Assembly: GCF_046630445.1 (NCBI RefSeq)
Contig: NC_092333.1
Location: 183,208,501 to 183,272,500, forward strand
Direction of reading: 5' to 3'
DNA from: Rutidosis leptorrhynchoides
Taxonomy: Eukaryota; Streptophyta; Magnoliopsida; Asterales; Asteraceae
Length of the DNA stretch: 64,000 nt
Shown piece by piece: positions 37,983-51,311 of this stretch. The translations under genes and the position numbers were made by a program. Position 1 is the stretch's first letter. Every line of letters begins with the position of its first letter. The notes beneath the pieces were generated by a model. The model did no database searches. It was not told where the DNA came from and saw nothing but the letters and a program-made list of their open reading frames with translations.

Positions 37983-40821
37983 TTTTGTGAACACCCATGA
38001 ACTTCAAAAAGAACGACTGCAACCCACATTTTTCTTTCGAATTCTATTAAGAATTAAGAATGAGAAGAAGTCGAGACAATAAATGTTACATATATTAGTT
38101 TTCTGTTTCCTTTTTGCTCAAACCCCACCTCCATCGAAAGATCCACTTGCAATTTTCATAATGTCGATTGGTATCATATAACACCACTAGCCTTATTTAA
38201 GAAAAAGGTATTCTATTAAACAAAATCATGGACCACATATTCAAATCCTTTTCTTGACCGAATGATTGATACTTTCTTGAACTGCTAGTTGTTTTTCCTA
38301 TACCTACATCGCCACTCCTGTTGTTACTACTGCTACTTTCTGTTTTGACTCGAAGAACACACAAAACAACCACCAAACCCGTTTGATTTATCTCTCTTCC
38401 TACCTGCTCGAAATTATTATTAATATATTGGTGTTTCGAATAGACTGCTAGTCGACAATATCAAAACCTTTATGTTTTCATTTGCTAATCTATCGAACAC
38501 CACCTGATATCCTCACCCACTTGCACTTTTACTCTTTTCTGTTTAAAAAGCAATAACAATCAAACCACACTCTCTTTATATACCCGAGAACATATACATA
38601 CACTTGATAACCGAGTTAATCACAACTGAAAATCACCACAATACTCCACCACCTCAAATGTGAACCATCTCAAACTATGTTTTGTCTCTCGGCTATTTAA
38701 GCTACAAATTGGTAAGTAATGATATTACATCTTGAAAGAGATTACCATTTATAATATATTATTTCTTCCCTTTTTCCTTGCCGAAAGTATTCAACCAACC
38801 TCCCACTTGTTGATTAAAATAAAGTGTAATACAAAAAGGGGCACTTGTTTTATCTTCTTGTGAGAAACGAATGGGGACAAGATGGGTATCCAATATCCAT
38901 GTGTGAATCTAGTTCATCATATTTAAAACAATAAGAAATCGAATTCAATTTACTGTCATAGTTATCGTGTTATCTTGCAAACCATGGGCCGTGATTCCAT
39001 TTTTCTTTTGGGCCGAGATGATAAATGTATCTTAGTTGGGCCAGAAATCAAGTTGTTGGACTGATAATTTCTGTTGGGCCAAGTGATTATGTTTTACGAG
39101 ATTCAAAAAGAAAATACAAGTTAAATAAATTTAAGGCATGGTTTAAATCAGAAATGTAGGCGACAGCATAGTGGTTAGGCGTGTGTGGTTGGCTAGAGGT
39201 CATGAGTTCGAGTCCTGACGGGTGCATTCTTTTTGTTGAGCTTCCCTTCAAAGGTTGTAAATTATTTTTTATTATTATTATTATTACTATATTAATGTTG
39301 TTAATATTAATTATGGTTATTATTAGTGTTCTTGATATGATAAGTATTATTATTATTAACATTATTATTATGAATGTTATTATTACTAGTATTAGTATTT
39401 TTAAGTATTATAGATAATATGGTTTTAATGGAAAATAAGTATATAACTTGTTATATATGAATATTAGAAATAAATACAATATATATTGATTATAATCTTC
39501 TATATATATACATATAAGTATATATTTTTAATTGACATATTAACAAGTTTATAAATAATTACTAACAATATAATATATTACGTTTTCATATAACTATATA
39601 TATTGTATTTACTTAAAATATTAACATATTAAAAACTTTGAGTATTTAAACATATTAATATAAATTATGTATTAAAAATATTTTAACAGGTACTTACTAC
39701 ATTTATATTAGTTCAAATATGAATATTAGTTATTAAAATTATTAACGTAATGATATAATAAATATTATATAATCAAAACTTTTAATATGTAAATACTACG
39801 ATATTATTATATAAATATATAAATTATTACTATAACATTTACTAGTATATCACTAGTAATATATAAATCTGCTCAGTTACAATTATGTGTATTAATAAAT
39901 ATCCAAATAATATAGGTTCGTGAATCCGAGGCCAACCCTGCATTGTTCAATATAGTCATATGTATTTTTACTACAAAATACATTAGGTGAGTTTCATTAA
40001 TCCCTTTTTAAATGCTTTTGCAATATATATTTTTGGGACTGAGAATACATGCGTTTTTATAAATGTTTTACGAAATAGACAAAAGTAATCGAAACCACAT
40101 TATATGGTTGAATGATCGAAGACGAATATGCCCCTTTTTGCTTGGTAACCTAAGAATTAGTAAACTGGTCTACTAATTAACGCGAATCCTAAAGATAGAT
40201 CTATCGGGCCCAACAAGCCCCATCCAAAGTACCGGATGCTTTAGTACTTCGAAATTTATATCATGTCCGAAGGAGGATCCCGGAATGATGGGGATATTCT
40301 TATATGCATATTGTGAATGTCGGTTACCAGGTGTTCAATCCATATGAATGATATTTTTGTCTCTATGCATGGGACGTATGTTTATGAGAAATGGAAATAT
40401 GAAATCTTGTGGTCTATTAAAATTATGAAATGATTATTTATGTTAAACTAATGAACTTACCAACCTTTTGGTTGACACTTTAAAGCATGTTTATTCTCAG
40501 GTACGAAAGAAATCTTCCGCTGTGCATTAACTCATATTAGAGACATTACTTGGAGTCATTCATGGCATATTTCAAAAGACGTTGCATTCAAGTCGTTGAG
40601 TTCATCAATATTATTATTAAGTCAATTATAGTTGGATATATTATGAAATGGTATGCCTGCTGTCAATTTTCGATGTAATGAAATTTGTCTTTTCAAAAAC
40701 GAATGCAATGTTTGTAAAATGTATCATATAGGGGTCAAGTACCTCGCGATGTAATCAACTGTTGTGAATCGTTTAAAATCGATATGGACTTCGTCCGGAT
40801 GGATTAGGACGGGTCATCACA
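36559..40821 (+). repeat. 5' LTR (4.26 kb)
   Basis: TG...CA: tgtgatgacccggaa to cgggtcatcaca. Contains AT-rich Ta/at arrays (36.7-37.2 kb), a (TA)n run (about 37904-37979), a tRNA-like module (39161-39226) followed by ATT repeats, and the conserved 3' block with gggactgagaatacatgc at about 40034. Confidence 0.9.
39161..39226 (+). repeat. tRNA-like module in the 5' LTR
   Basis: agtggttaggcg (box-A-like) and gagttcgagtcctg (box-B-like) lie about 30 bases apart, as in tRNA genes and tRNA-derived SINEs, and an (ATT)n stretch follows. It does not fold as a full tRNA with certainty. The exact partner is at 47454-47519. Confidence 0.55.
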
Positions 40822-40843
40822 GTTGGTATCAGAGCAGAGGTCT
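40822..40843 (+). promoter_or_regulatory. Initiator-Met tRNA primer-binding site
   Basis: gttggtatcagagcagaggt follows the 5' LTR directly; tggtatcagagc is the standard iMet primer site. Confidence 0.9.
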
Positions 40844-43800
40844 TAGCGAACCAAGTCTGCATTAGTGTGTCTAACTGATAAGTCGTTAGGAGGCATTAGT
40901 GAGTCTGGACTTCGACCGTGTCTGCATGTCATAAGTTTTGCTTATCATTTCTAGTCGGAAATCATTTGCTTATCCTCCTTAGTAAATTTTCTGCTCATTA
41001 TTTTTAGTCTAGACACATCTTATTGCATTGACTGCATGAAAAGTGTATAGACAAAATTTATATCTTAGCGTACCTACTAATTCATATCTTAGCGTATCTG
41101 TTATTGTTATTTTTGCCTGACAGCTTCCGTAGATTCCTCCGTAACTTATGAGATTTTAGTATTACATATGTATATGTAAATTATGTATTGCAGGATACTA
41201 ATCTACATCCTATAATCTATTTCTTATCGAAAATCCTTCATTTGATCGTACGAGATGAATCCCTCAATCAATTCGAATTCCTTGGATTCCAACAACTATT
41301 CCGATAAGGAGTTTCAACTAAGCTCCGAAAGCAGAGTCACCAGAATGAATCAACCAATTCATTTGATGGGTTCGTAGTCTACTTAATCATTGGAAACAAG
41401 AAGAAGGTGATCCTTTCCGTTAACCGAATTCACCTCTTGGCGAAGAACCTGAAACACTTACCGGCGAACCTATTCGAAACACCATTTTCAGCCTCATTTC
41501 CAGAGTATCTCGAAACGATTATATTATATCCACAATTCTAAACCTTATTCATCCACTCGTTCTGACCGACAATCATCCCGGAACCATAGAAGAAGTCAAC
41601 GAGCTTCGCGCTCGAGTAATCAATTTAAAAAAAATATGGTGCAAAATGTACCAGCTTCAGCAACATTACCGACATCAACAGTATCACCAACAACAACATC
41701 CGCATCCCTAGTCTCAATTTCACAATCTGTTCCACGAATATCAACATCATACGCACCATAGATACCATGGAGTACCAACAGCAATTAACAATGAAGTATT
41801 GAACCATAACTTCATTAATATTCTGCGAAGAATATGTGGATCCTAATAGTTTTAGAGATTACTTATTCTAGCTCAAACCGAAAATCAAATGAGTCTAATA
41901 TTATATTGACTCGTTAAATCCATAATTACATCTGAAGAAAATGTATATGTATATATATATTTTCATAAAGATTGTGATTAAAAATTCTTTCATACAAACT
42001 GTTAATGATGAAAATATTTTAACGGGTAGGTAATACCCGAGGAATATTTAAGATTTCACATTAATAAATTATACTGTACATTCTTCAAATCTGATTCAAC
42101 AGTCATTTCCTATCCTACTTACATTCACAGATATATGAATCCGTTCACCACAGAATAACCATTTCCATTCAAATTTCATATTTGGATTTTAACCTATCAG
42201 AATCCAACAAGTGGCATAATGAAGAAAACATTTGACGGAATAAAATTTGTTAGAAACAAACAAATTAACTATGAGAAATTTTGTTAAGAATCCACGCTAA
42301 CAAAAATCTTAGCTAACTGTTCCTAGCTAACTGTGGACTAATCAACTGAGGACTACCAACAGTGGACAATTAAAATGAATTAAAATATTGATTATAATAT
42401 ATGAAACTGAACAATTCTTCAAGTTTGCCACTTGATTTCATCTTAAACTCCATTTGTATCTTGACGATTACAATCTGCATTCGAACCTTTCATGATTCAT
42501 TCCAACCTTTCATGATTCTTGATAACACCTCAATCGATAGGATGAATCAACTGCACTTTATCTACAGAAGGAAAGATTTATGCATATAGTTATGCACCTG
42601 AGAAACTCTCGGCAACTGAGTAAAAGTTTAACACGTAGCCGCGTTAGATCCTTTGGCATTTATTAGCAAAAATAATTTTGCGATTCCTTTTCAAAGTAGC
42701 CAATTTTGTCACAGCTCCAGCAAGTCAACTTCGACTTTTCATTCGAAGTAACCTTACTATAATCCTGATATATATACGATTACCCTTTTGATACCGGAGA
42801 ATTCTTTTATATTCCACCATATTACCAGCAAACGTACCAGCAACCTAGTTGATTCTTGGCTTAGATCTCTCTGACAAATCATTATATTCATTCATTGAAG
42901 CTCTATCATATACTCATCCGCATCTTGTAACGAGAACTGCCATACCAATTACCGGGAATCAGCAAGCAGTACTTTGAAAACTCACATCATATCTACATCA
43001 ACAGTTATATGTATGAAATTTATCTCTTAGAATTATGATCTCTCATTCTGAAATTCTGAAAAGCACTCAGTCACAAATCAATACTATGAATGTTGAAAAA
43101 GTTGAATGAAGCAGCAGAAACCATAGATAACCGTAAACGACCTTAATCATCGAAAGTTTGATGATAAAGAATAGTATGTTGGAAAAGCTCAGAAAAATTG
43201 GAACTGAAAAAAGGATTGAGCTAACCACGAAGGAGACCAAGGACAAATACAAGGACCAAACCCTATATTCAAAGAATCCAAGTAATTCTGAATCCGATGA
43301 AATCTTTAAAGAATATCTTACTCCGAAGTCATATTAAAATCTTAAGGAAAATCTTTCTCCATCAACCATCGAACTTAGAAATTCCAAAATCGATATTTCT
43401 GAGGATATTTTCAAAAATATTCTCGTCCGAAATTATATACCTCTTCGTGCTTCCTGGGTATCATTATATTGGAAACATTCAAGAGAAAATTTAGTACCAA
43501 AAAGCAGATTATACGAAACTATGAAGAAAGTCGTGGACAAATCACAAAGAATAAGTTTGACTTCAAAGAATCTAAATGATTCAATGTCTGCTGAAGTCTT
43601 TAGCGAACATCTTGCTTGTTACTCTAAACCCTTGCAGACAACAGTCTCCATCATTCTCTGATCTTAGATATTCAAAGATATTATCGTATCTTTCATTATA
43701 AATATCCTCCATATTTCTGAAGATATTTTCATAACTATTCTTATCTGAAATCATTAATCTCATCATGATATTAGTGTTACATCATATAGAAACTGTTAGT

Positions 43801-44853
43801 TTCTATATTCTGTAAACTTTCGAGCTTAAAATATGAATGTTATAGAAGTAATGTTGGGAACTGATGCATGAGTTAGTATAATATAATGACACTTGATCAA
43901 CGTGATTATATTACAGTAAGTCATGCTGAGTTTCTAAATGGGATATGATGATTCACAGATTATAACGTCATCATGTGCCATGTTACATGACTCTTACATT
44001 TTATCTGATATATAAACATATCAAGAACATATTTTCTTGATAGTTCTATCTTTTTTGGATATTCTGGTAATTTGACGAATCAAGATTGTGCTATTACCAT
44101 TTCTTTCTTAGAACATTAACTATGTTCATTTCGAAGTTCATATCTATGAATTCTGGGCCGTTGCTCGCTTTACTAGAGGTCGAAAGGATAATAAAAAGGC
44201 AAAGAGATCCAAAATATAAGGGAGAATATAAAACCCACAACAACAACCCAGAAATTACAAATCGTGTATATCAATACGTATTGCAACGTAAAGACATGGG
44301 AAAATTAACAACAATATAACCCCAAGATAATAGTAGAAGTAAATAAAATCCTTCGGTGGTAGATGAAAGAAAAGAATGAAAAATATGAAGGTTAGAAGTA
44401 TATCAAGGATTAAAACGAGATGGAGCATATTGACGAATGTTTTAAAGTATGAATTGAGGGGAAAGAATATAAGATGTGAGATATGGAAATAAGAACACTA
44501 AGGGGGCGGATTTATAGTAAAATATCCGACAGAGCAATCAAAACAGGCGATCGCATTCAAAGCGGATCCTAATTCCCTTGATTACCGAAGAATCAAATTC
44601 TATTACGAAGATTTCCTACAAATCTCTTGAACATGGAAAATCAATCTCATCTACGTCAAAAGATATGACGAATCCTATACCTACTCATTTCATTCTTTAG
44701 TGATAGCTTCACTTGTACTCGTCACAAAATCAAATGGTTCTATCCATGTTACTCAATGATGATAAAACTCTATTTATCAACTCATATTTGTCATGAAAAC
44801 ATTTTTATTGTTAGCCATGACAACCTCACTCAAATTTCGGGACGAAATTTCTT
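40844..44853 (+). other. Internal region with a decayed family reading frame
   Basis: Homologous to the minus-strand internal DNA of the element at 13150 and to 63330-64000. A Met codon near 41255 opens a Ser/Asp/Asn-rich start (MNPSINSNSLDSNN). Further on, a region similar to ELRARV coiled-coil words and a CAA/CAC-rich stretch occurs (to about 41.77 kb). No known domain is visible. The frame has several breaks. From 42.1 to 44.85 kb I see only non-coding DNA with traces of the relatives. Confidence 0.65.
42019..42038 (+). promoter_or_regulatory. Internal copy of the polypurine-tract motif
   Basis: ttaacgggtaggtaataccc, identical in core to the copies in the elements at 13150 (minus strand) and 16763. 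Confidence 0.6.
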
Positions 44854-44869
44854 TTAAAGGGTAGGTACT
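44854..44869 (+). promoter_or_regulatory. 3' polypurine tract
   Basis: ttaaagggtaggtact lies directly before the 3' LTR, preceded by aaatttcgggacgaaattt. Confidence 0.7.
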
Positions 44870-46223
44870 GTGATGACCCGGAAATTTCCGATCAAATTTA
44901 AACTTTAATCTTTATATTATTCCGACAAGATAAGCAAAGTCTGTTAAACCGAGTCTTCAAATTCTTGAACTGTTTACATGAATTCATCTAACCTTTGACC
45001 ATTCCCGACGATTCACGAACAATTGTTGTAAATAAATAAATATATATATATATATATAATTAATAAATACTAAAGATTCAAAATTATATCATTAACAAAT
45101 ATGATATAATCAATAAATTGTAATATATTAAAATATAATTACAAGTTTGAATATAACTATTATATTAATATTTTATCATTACTTTCATTATTAATTTTAA
45201 TATTAATATTAATATTGTATTATTACTATTATTATGAAATTTAATATCGTATAAGATGTTATATTATTATTGCTAATATTATATTCAGTATCATTAATAA
45301 TATTATTTTTATCATTTTTATTATTATTATCATTATTAATTATTATTAAACTTATTAAGATCATTATTATTGTTATTATTATAGTTATTAGAAAATAATA
45401 TTATTTATTATATTTATCATTAATAATATCATTAAAATCATTTTTTAATATTATTTGATAATATTAATATTATTATTAATTCTAGTATTAACATTATTAA
45501 AATTTTAATTAATTATAATTATTAAATATTAATTATATGAGATCTGGTGTACGATTACAGAATCCATATTGTTAGACATCTCAATCACAAAAGAATTTTG
45601 ATGGCTATACTGTGCTTAATTGATATGTAATTGAACTACTATATTTGTTGTATTGCCTTTTTCAGTGAGTGTAACTATCAATTCTATTCTTTCACTTAAA
45701 GTTAAAAAGATCGTACTATTATTATTATTCATTTCTGGATCTTTGTTTTCTTTCATTCCACTAATCAATTAACAATGAATATATCTACATAATTAACACA
45801 TATGCATGGACATACATATCACACTCATAGTGCGAGACTTTTGCAACAAAAAAAAAAAAAAAAAAACATCCACATCCACTAATTGTTTCTATCTCTCTCC
45901 CTCACTCTTTGTGAAACCCATCTATCTTTTCTTCTCCTTGCTTCTTTCTTGTCGAACATAATCCTCACCGGCCACCTATGATCACGACTTTAGCAACCAC
46001 CTTAACACCATCAAGTCACCGGGAACTGCTGTAGCTTTACGTTCATGTTTCTGTTCCACAGCCACGACCACAACCACCATTCTCATGATTTATGTGTCGA
46101 GAATCTGCAGCTACTATACTTCTGTTTCCGGAGATAATTAACACCACAATCACTATTTAAACATCATCGCAGCTTCATCATCCTTAACTCCATGTCCACT
46201 CTCTCTCACTCTTTCTACTCTCT

Positions 46224-46279
<56 letters not shown>

Positions 46280-49115
46280 GTGAACACCCATGAACTTCAA
46301 AAAGAACGACTGCAACCCACATTTTTCTTTCGAATTCTATTAAGAATTAAGAATGAGAAGAAGTCGAGACAATAAATGTTACATATATTAGTTTTCTGTT
46401 TCCTTTTTTCTCAAACCCCACCTCCATCGAAAGATCCACTTGCAATTATCATAATGTCGATTGGTATCATATAACACCACTAGCCTTATTTAAGAAAAAG
46501 GTATTCTATTAAACAAAATCATGGACCACATATTCAAATCCTTTTCTTGACCGAATGATTGATACTTTCTTGAACTGCTAGTTGTTTTTCCTATACCTAC
46601 ATCGCCACTCCTGTTGTTACTACCGCTACTTTCTGTTTTGACTCGAAGAACACACAAAACAACCACCAAACCCGTTTGATTTATCTCTCTTCCTGCCTGC
46701 TCGAAATTATTATTAATATATTGGTGTTTCGAATAGACTGCTAGTCGACAATATCAAAACCTTTATGTTTTCATTTACCAATCTATCGAACACCACCTGA
46801 TATCCTCACCCACTTGCACTTTTACTCCTTTCTGTTTAAAAAGCAATAACAATCAAACCACACTCTCTTTATATACACAGGAACATATACATACACTTGA
46901 TAATCGAGTTAATCACAACCGAAAATCACCACAACACTCCACCACCTCAAAAGTGAACCATCTCAAACTATGTTTTGTCTCTCGGCTATTTAAACTACAA
47001 ATTGGTAAGTAATGATATTACATCTTGAAAGAGATTACCATTTATAATATATTATTTCTTCCCTTTTTCCTTGCCGAAAGTATTCAACCAACCTCTAACT
47101 TGTTGATTAAAATAAAGTGTAATATAAAAAGGGGCACTTGTTTTATCTTCTTGTGAGAAATGAATGGGGACAAGATGGGTATCCAATACCCATGTGTGAA
47201 TCCAGTTCATCATATTTAAAACAATAAGAAATCGAATTCAATTTACTGCCATAGTTATCGTGTTATCTTGCAAACCAAGGGCCGTGATTCCATTTTTCTT
47301 TTGGGCCGAGATGATAAATGTATCTTAGTTGGGCCAGAAATCAAGTTGTTGGACTGATAATTTCTGTTGGGCCAAGTGATTATGTTTTACGGGATTCAAA
47401 AAGAAAATACAAGTTAAATAAATTTAAGGCATGGTTTAAATCAGAAATGTAGGCGACAGCATAGTGGTTAGGCGTGTGTGGTTGGCTAGAGGTCATGAGT
47501 TCGAGTCCTGACGGGTGCATTCTTTTTGTTGAGCTTCCCTTCAAAGGTTGTAAATTATTTTTTATTATTATTATTATTACTATATTAATGTTGTTAATAT
47601 TAATTATGGTTATTATTAGTGTTCTTGATATGATAAGTATTATTATTATTAACATTATTATTATGAATGTTATTATTACTAGTATTAGTATTTTTAAGTA
47701 TTATAGATAATATGGTTTTAATGGAAAATAAGTATATAACTTGTTATATATGAATATTAGAAATAAATACAATATATATTGATTATAATCTTCTATATAT
47801 ATACATATAAGCATATATTTTTAATTGACATATTAACAAGTTTATAAATAATTACTAACAATATAATATATTACGTTTTCATATAACTATATATATTGTA
47901 TTTACTTAAAATATTAACATATTAAAAACTTTGAGTATTTAAACATATTAATATAAATTATGTATTAAAAATATTTTAACGGGTACTTACTACATTTATA
48001 TTAGTTCAAATATGAATATTAGTTATTAAAATTATTAACGTAATGATATAATAAATATTATATAATCAAAACTATTAATAAGTAAATACTACGATATTAT
48101 TATATAAATATATAAATTATTACTATAACATTTACTAGTATATCACTAGTAATATATAAATCTGTTCAGTTACGATTATGTGTATTAATAAATATCCAAA
48201 TAATATAGGTTCGTGAATCCGAGGCCAACCCTGCATTGTTCAATATAGTCATATGTATTTTTACTACAAAATACATAAGGTGAGTTTCATTAATCCCTTT
48301 TTAAATGCTTTTGCAATATATATTTTTGGGACTGAGAATACATGCGCTTTTATAAATGTTTTACGAAATAGACACAAGTAATCGAAACTACATTATATGG
48401 TTGAATGATCGAAGACGAATATGCCCCTTTTTGCTTGGTAACCTAAGAATTAGTAAACCGATCTACTAATTGACGCGAATCCTAAAGATAGATCTATCGG
48501 GCCCAACAAGCCCCATCCAAAGTACCGGATGCTTTAGTACTTCGAAATTTATATCATGTCCGAAGGAGGATCCCGGAATGATGGGGATATTCTTATATGC
48601 ATATTGTGAATGTCGGTTACCAGGTGTTCAATCCATATGAATGATATTTTTGTCTCTATGCATGAGACGTATGTTTATGAGAAATGGAAATATGAAATCT
48701 TGTGGTCTATTAAAATTATGAAATGATTATTTATGTTAAACTAATGAACTCACCAACCTTTTGGTTGACACTTTAAAGCATGTTTATTCTTAGGTACGAA
48801 AGAAATCTTCCGCTGTGCATTAACTCATATTAGAGACATTACTTGGAGTCATTCATGACATATTTCAAAAGACGTTGCATTCAAGTCGTTGAGTTCATCA
48901 ATATTATTATTAAGTCAATTATAGTTGGATATATTATGAAATGGTATGCCTGCTGTCAATTTTCGATGTAATGAAAGTTTGTCTTTTCAAAAACGAATGC
49001 AATGTTTGTAAAATGTATCATATAGGGGTCAAGTACCTCGCAATGTAATCAACTGTTGTGAATCATTTAAAATCGATATGGACTTCGTCCGGATGGATTA
49101 GGACGGGTCATCACA
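44869..49115 (+). repeat. 3' LTR (4.25 kb)
   Basis: Same start and end words as the 5' LTR. The tRNA-like module is at 47454-47519. The (TA)n run (about 46229-46265) is roughly half as long as in the 5' copy. Confidence 0.9.
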
Positions 49116-49654
49116 AACTCATCGTTTCCGACAAAATCAACGGCCCATCTAAAATCTGTCGACCCGCGACAAAAGCCGATTGTTCCTTGCTAATTATGGA
49201 ATCTATAACCTTTGAGAGACGACTGGCAAGAACTTTGGTGATATCTTGTACTGAACACCAACCAAGGAAATCAGGCGATAGTCTTTAATGGAAGAAGGAT
49301 TGGAATTTTTTGGGATCAATGTAATAAAGGCCGAACTGGCCCCTTAGGCAAACGACATTCAGCAAACGCCAACCTAATGGATGCCACCAAATCAGTCCGC
49401 AAATCTTCCCAATACAACTTTATAAATGAGAACGAAAAACCGTCGGGACCCGGTGCCTTATCACTACCACATTCCCATATCGCTGCTTTAATTTCTTCCT
49501 CCGAAACCATTTTTTCCAGCTCAATACACGGTGTACTCGATAGCAGTGAATCAGGCCGCAGGTCAGGCAGATTAGAAACATCATCTATAGCCATGAACTT
49601 ATCCCTATAGAAAGAAAAAAATGCGTCCTTAATAAACTCAGGTCTGCAATCCAA
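49116..49654 (-). pseudogene. LINE reverse transcriptase, N-terminal part
   Basis: Minus-strand words KMVSEEEIKAAIWECGSDKA, PGPDGFSFSFIKLYW and SIRLAFAECRLPKG are the start of a plant L1 reverse transcriptase domain. Closer to the insertion the words ITKVLASRLSKVID, KEQSAFVAGRQILDGPLI continue it, in another frame, up to the aactc target site. The LTR element therefore interrupts the catalytic domain just before motif A. An open stretch of 112 codons covers 49316-49654. Confidence 0.85.
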
Positions 49655-49908
49655 TCCCCGTCCAAGTTAATACCTTTTATTGTTTGTCCCATCCGCCTTT
49701 GTTTTAACATACAATAGAAAAACTTAGAGTTCTCGTCTCCTTCTACATCCCATTTAATTCGAACTTTTTGAAAGTTATCTTCGTCTTCAATCTTAAAAAT
49801 GCAATCCAACTCCATATTGAGATAGTTCCTTTCCTCCTATTCGGATTGCAACACAGAATTATCATCAATCTTTAAGTCAATCTCCTCAATTTTAGCCAAA
49901 ATCGACTG

Positions 49909-50340
49909 TTATGTACCCATTTCGACCACCCTTTTATTTTTGATCCGAACTTTAAGTTTAGATTTCAAACATTTAAGCTTGTCATGAAAGGAATTCATGC
50001 TCAAATACTCCCCACAGTGGAGACCTTCATTGACCAAATTATCAAAGTCCGGGTATTTAGTCCAAGAATTGAAAAACTTAAATGGAGTGGGACCAAAATC
50101 AACTTCTTCATTGTGAAACAATAATGGTCGTAGATGATCGGACAAGCCTCTCGCAAGAGCTATAAGTTTCATATCCGTAAATATCGAAAGAACATTATTA
50201 GATACCAAAACTCTGTCAATCCTACTCATTTTCTTTGCGCTTTTGTTAATCCACGTAAAGCGTCTTCCACATAGTGGAATGGCAACTAACCCGGTATTGC
50301 CGATGAAAGTATTAAAAACACTCGCAGTGGGGTCGATTGT
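49909..50340 (-). pseudogene. LINE endonuclease, C-terminal part
   Basis: Minus-strand reading gives SVFNTFIGNTGL, VAIPLCGRRFTWINKSAK, MSRIDRVLVSNN, LARGLSDHLRPLLFHNE and FKFFNSWTKYPDFDNLV. These are the closing motifs (GRRFTW, SRIDR, LSDH) of the apurinic-type endonuclease domain of plant L1 ORF2; the SDH His is catalytic in the family. The N-terminal half of the domain is not recognisable beyond about 50.4 kb, so the copy is 5'-truncated or eroded there. The linker to reverse transcriptase (49.66-49.9 kb) contains frameshifts. Confidence 0.85.
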
Positions 50341-50450
50341 TTTTAGTGTGACGTCTACAATTCACTTTCAGTTTAACATTAAGATTAGATTAAATGGCTT
50401 TAAGGATGGATCATATTTCGTCAATCGATTATATCTTGCTGACAAAAATC

Positions 50451-51311
50451 GTTAACAACTTGTTAGCTAGCTAGGTGCCAAAGGACTATTCACGGAACCA
50501 TATATGTTTGAAATTTTTTTATGCAAAATTTAAACTCGGGATAGTTCGCTAAATGGCTAACTTGAGATAAATGATTCTTATCTCAATTGCTCGAGCTCGA
50601 ACTGTTCGTTAAATGCTCAAACTCGCTGACACTCATAACATAGAATTTGTATGACATGTAAATTTGATCAATTGAGCCAAATAAATTTTACCTTGTAGGT
50701 GGTAGGTAAACCTTCATATTTGCATGACCATTTTATCACAATGGTTTCACTTTCACATGTGAATTAAGAAGGAATCCAGCTCATACAATTTAATGTGATT
50801 TTTAAAGTATGCGTAAAAACACGTACTTGTTTAATCTTTAAATTCAGTTTTGATGGGCTCTAATAATGGTACAATCTTGGTAAAGCAATTATATAAAGTA
50901 AATTAGAGCCAATATTTTTCGTGACAAACTAAAATAGAGAAGTGAACACTTGTTTTAATAACAAGGTGAAGAGAGAAATTGACATAGTATAACATGTTTT
51001 TGTATTAGAGGGCTGATATTTGTTTAACTATATTACAAATCAAGGTTACACGAAGTCTTATCTTCAAATATTATTAGTAGTACATTTTGAGGTGACTGTC
51101 AAAAGGGTTAGAAATGATTACTGAATAATTCACTTTCATCACAAAAGAATGATCAGTCGGTTCATGGCTTAAAAGGTAATCCTTCTTTATGGTTTAACGG
51201 TGTGGAAAATGGCGTTTCTATGGATGTGTCAGGAGGCGAATGATGATAATACCATGTTTGTGGTTAGATTAGATCGATTGAAAAAGGAGAAGAAGAAAAA
51301 GGAAAGGAGAA
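50451..51311. other. Unassigned stretch
   Basis: Nothing recognised on either strand. Confidence 0.5.

Larger units (their letters stand above)
36559..49115 (+). mobile_element. LTR element without pol (LARD-like), 4.25-kb LTRs
   Basis: The 5' LTR (36559-40821, 4263 bp) and 3' LTR (44869-49115, 4247 bp) are nearly identical over long stretches, differing at rare single sites and in microsatellite length, so the insertion is recent. A 5-bp duplication aactc flanks it (36554-36558 and 49116-49120). The internal region of 4.05 kb has an iMet primer site, a decayed reading frame and a polypurine tract, but no protease, reverse transcriptase or integrase. This is the layout of a large retrotransposon derivative moved by another element's proteins. 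It landed in the LINE. Confidence 0.9.
34792..50450 (-). mobile_element. L1-type LINE, split by an LTR element
   Basis: The 3' end lies at about 34792, where the plus strand has a T-run (the poly(A) tail). Minus-strand order from the right: end of an endonuclease (50.40-49.91 kb), first half of reverse transcriptase (49.65-49.12 kb), then, beyond the inserted LTR element 36559-49115, the rest of the reverse transcriptase (36.56-36.29 kb) and the zinc-binding C-terminus (35.67-35.02 kb). The 5' part (ORF1 and most of the endonuclease) is missing or unrecognisable. Frameshifts and stops are frequent, so it is a dead copy. The LINE is older than the LTR insertion. Confidence 0.85.

Noticed and set aside
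39161-39226. Genuine tRNA gene
   Set aside because: Only the two promoter boxes are convincing; acceptor and anticodon arms do not pair well.
39087-39417. Paired frames repeated at 47380-47710
   Set aside because: Identical because they lie in the two LTRs; they are translations of the tRNA-like module and ATT repeats.
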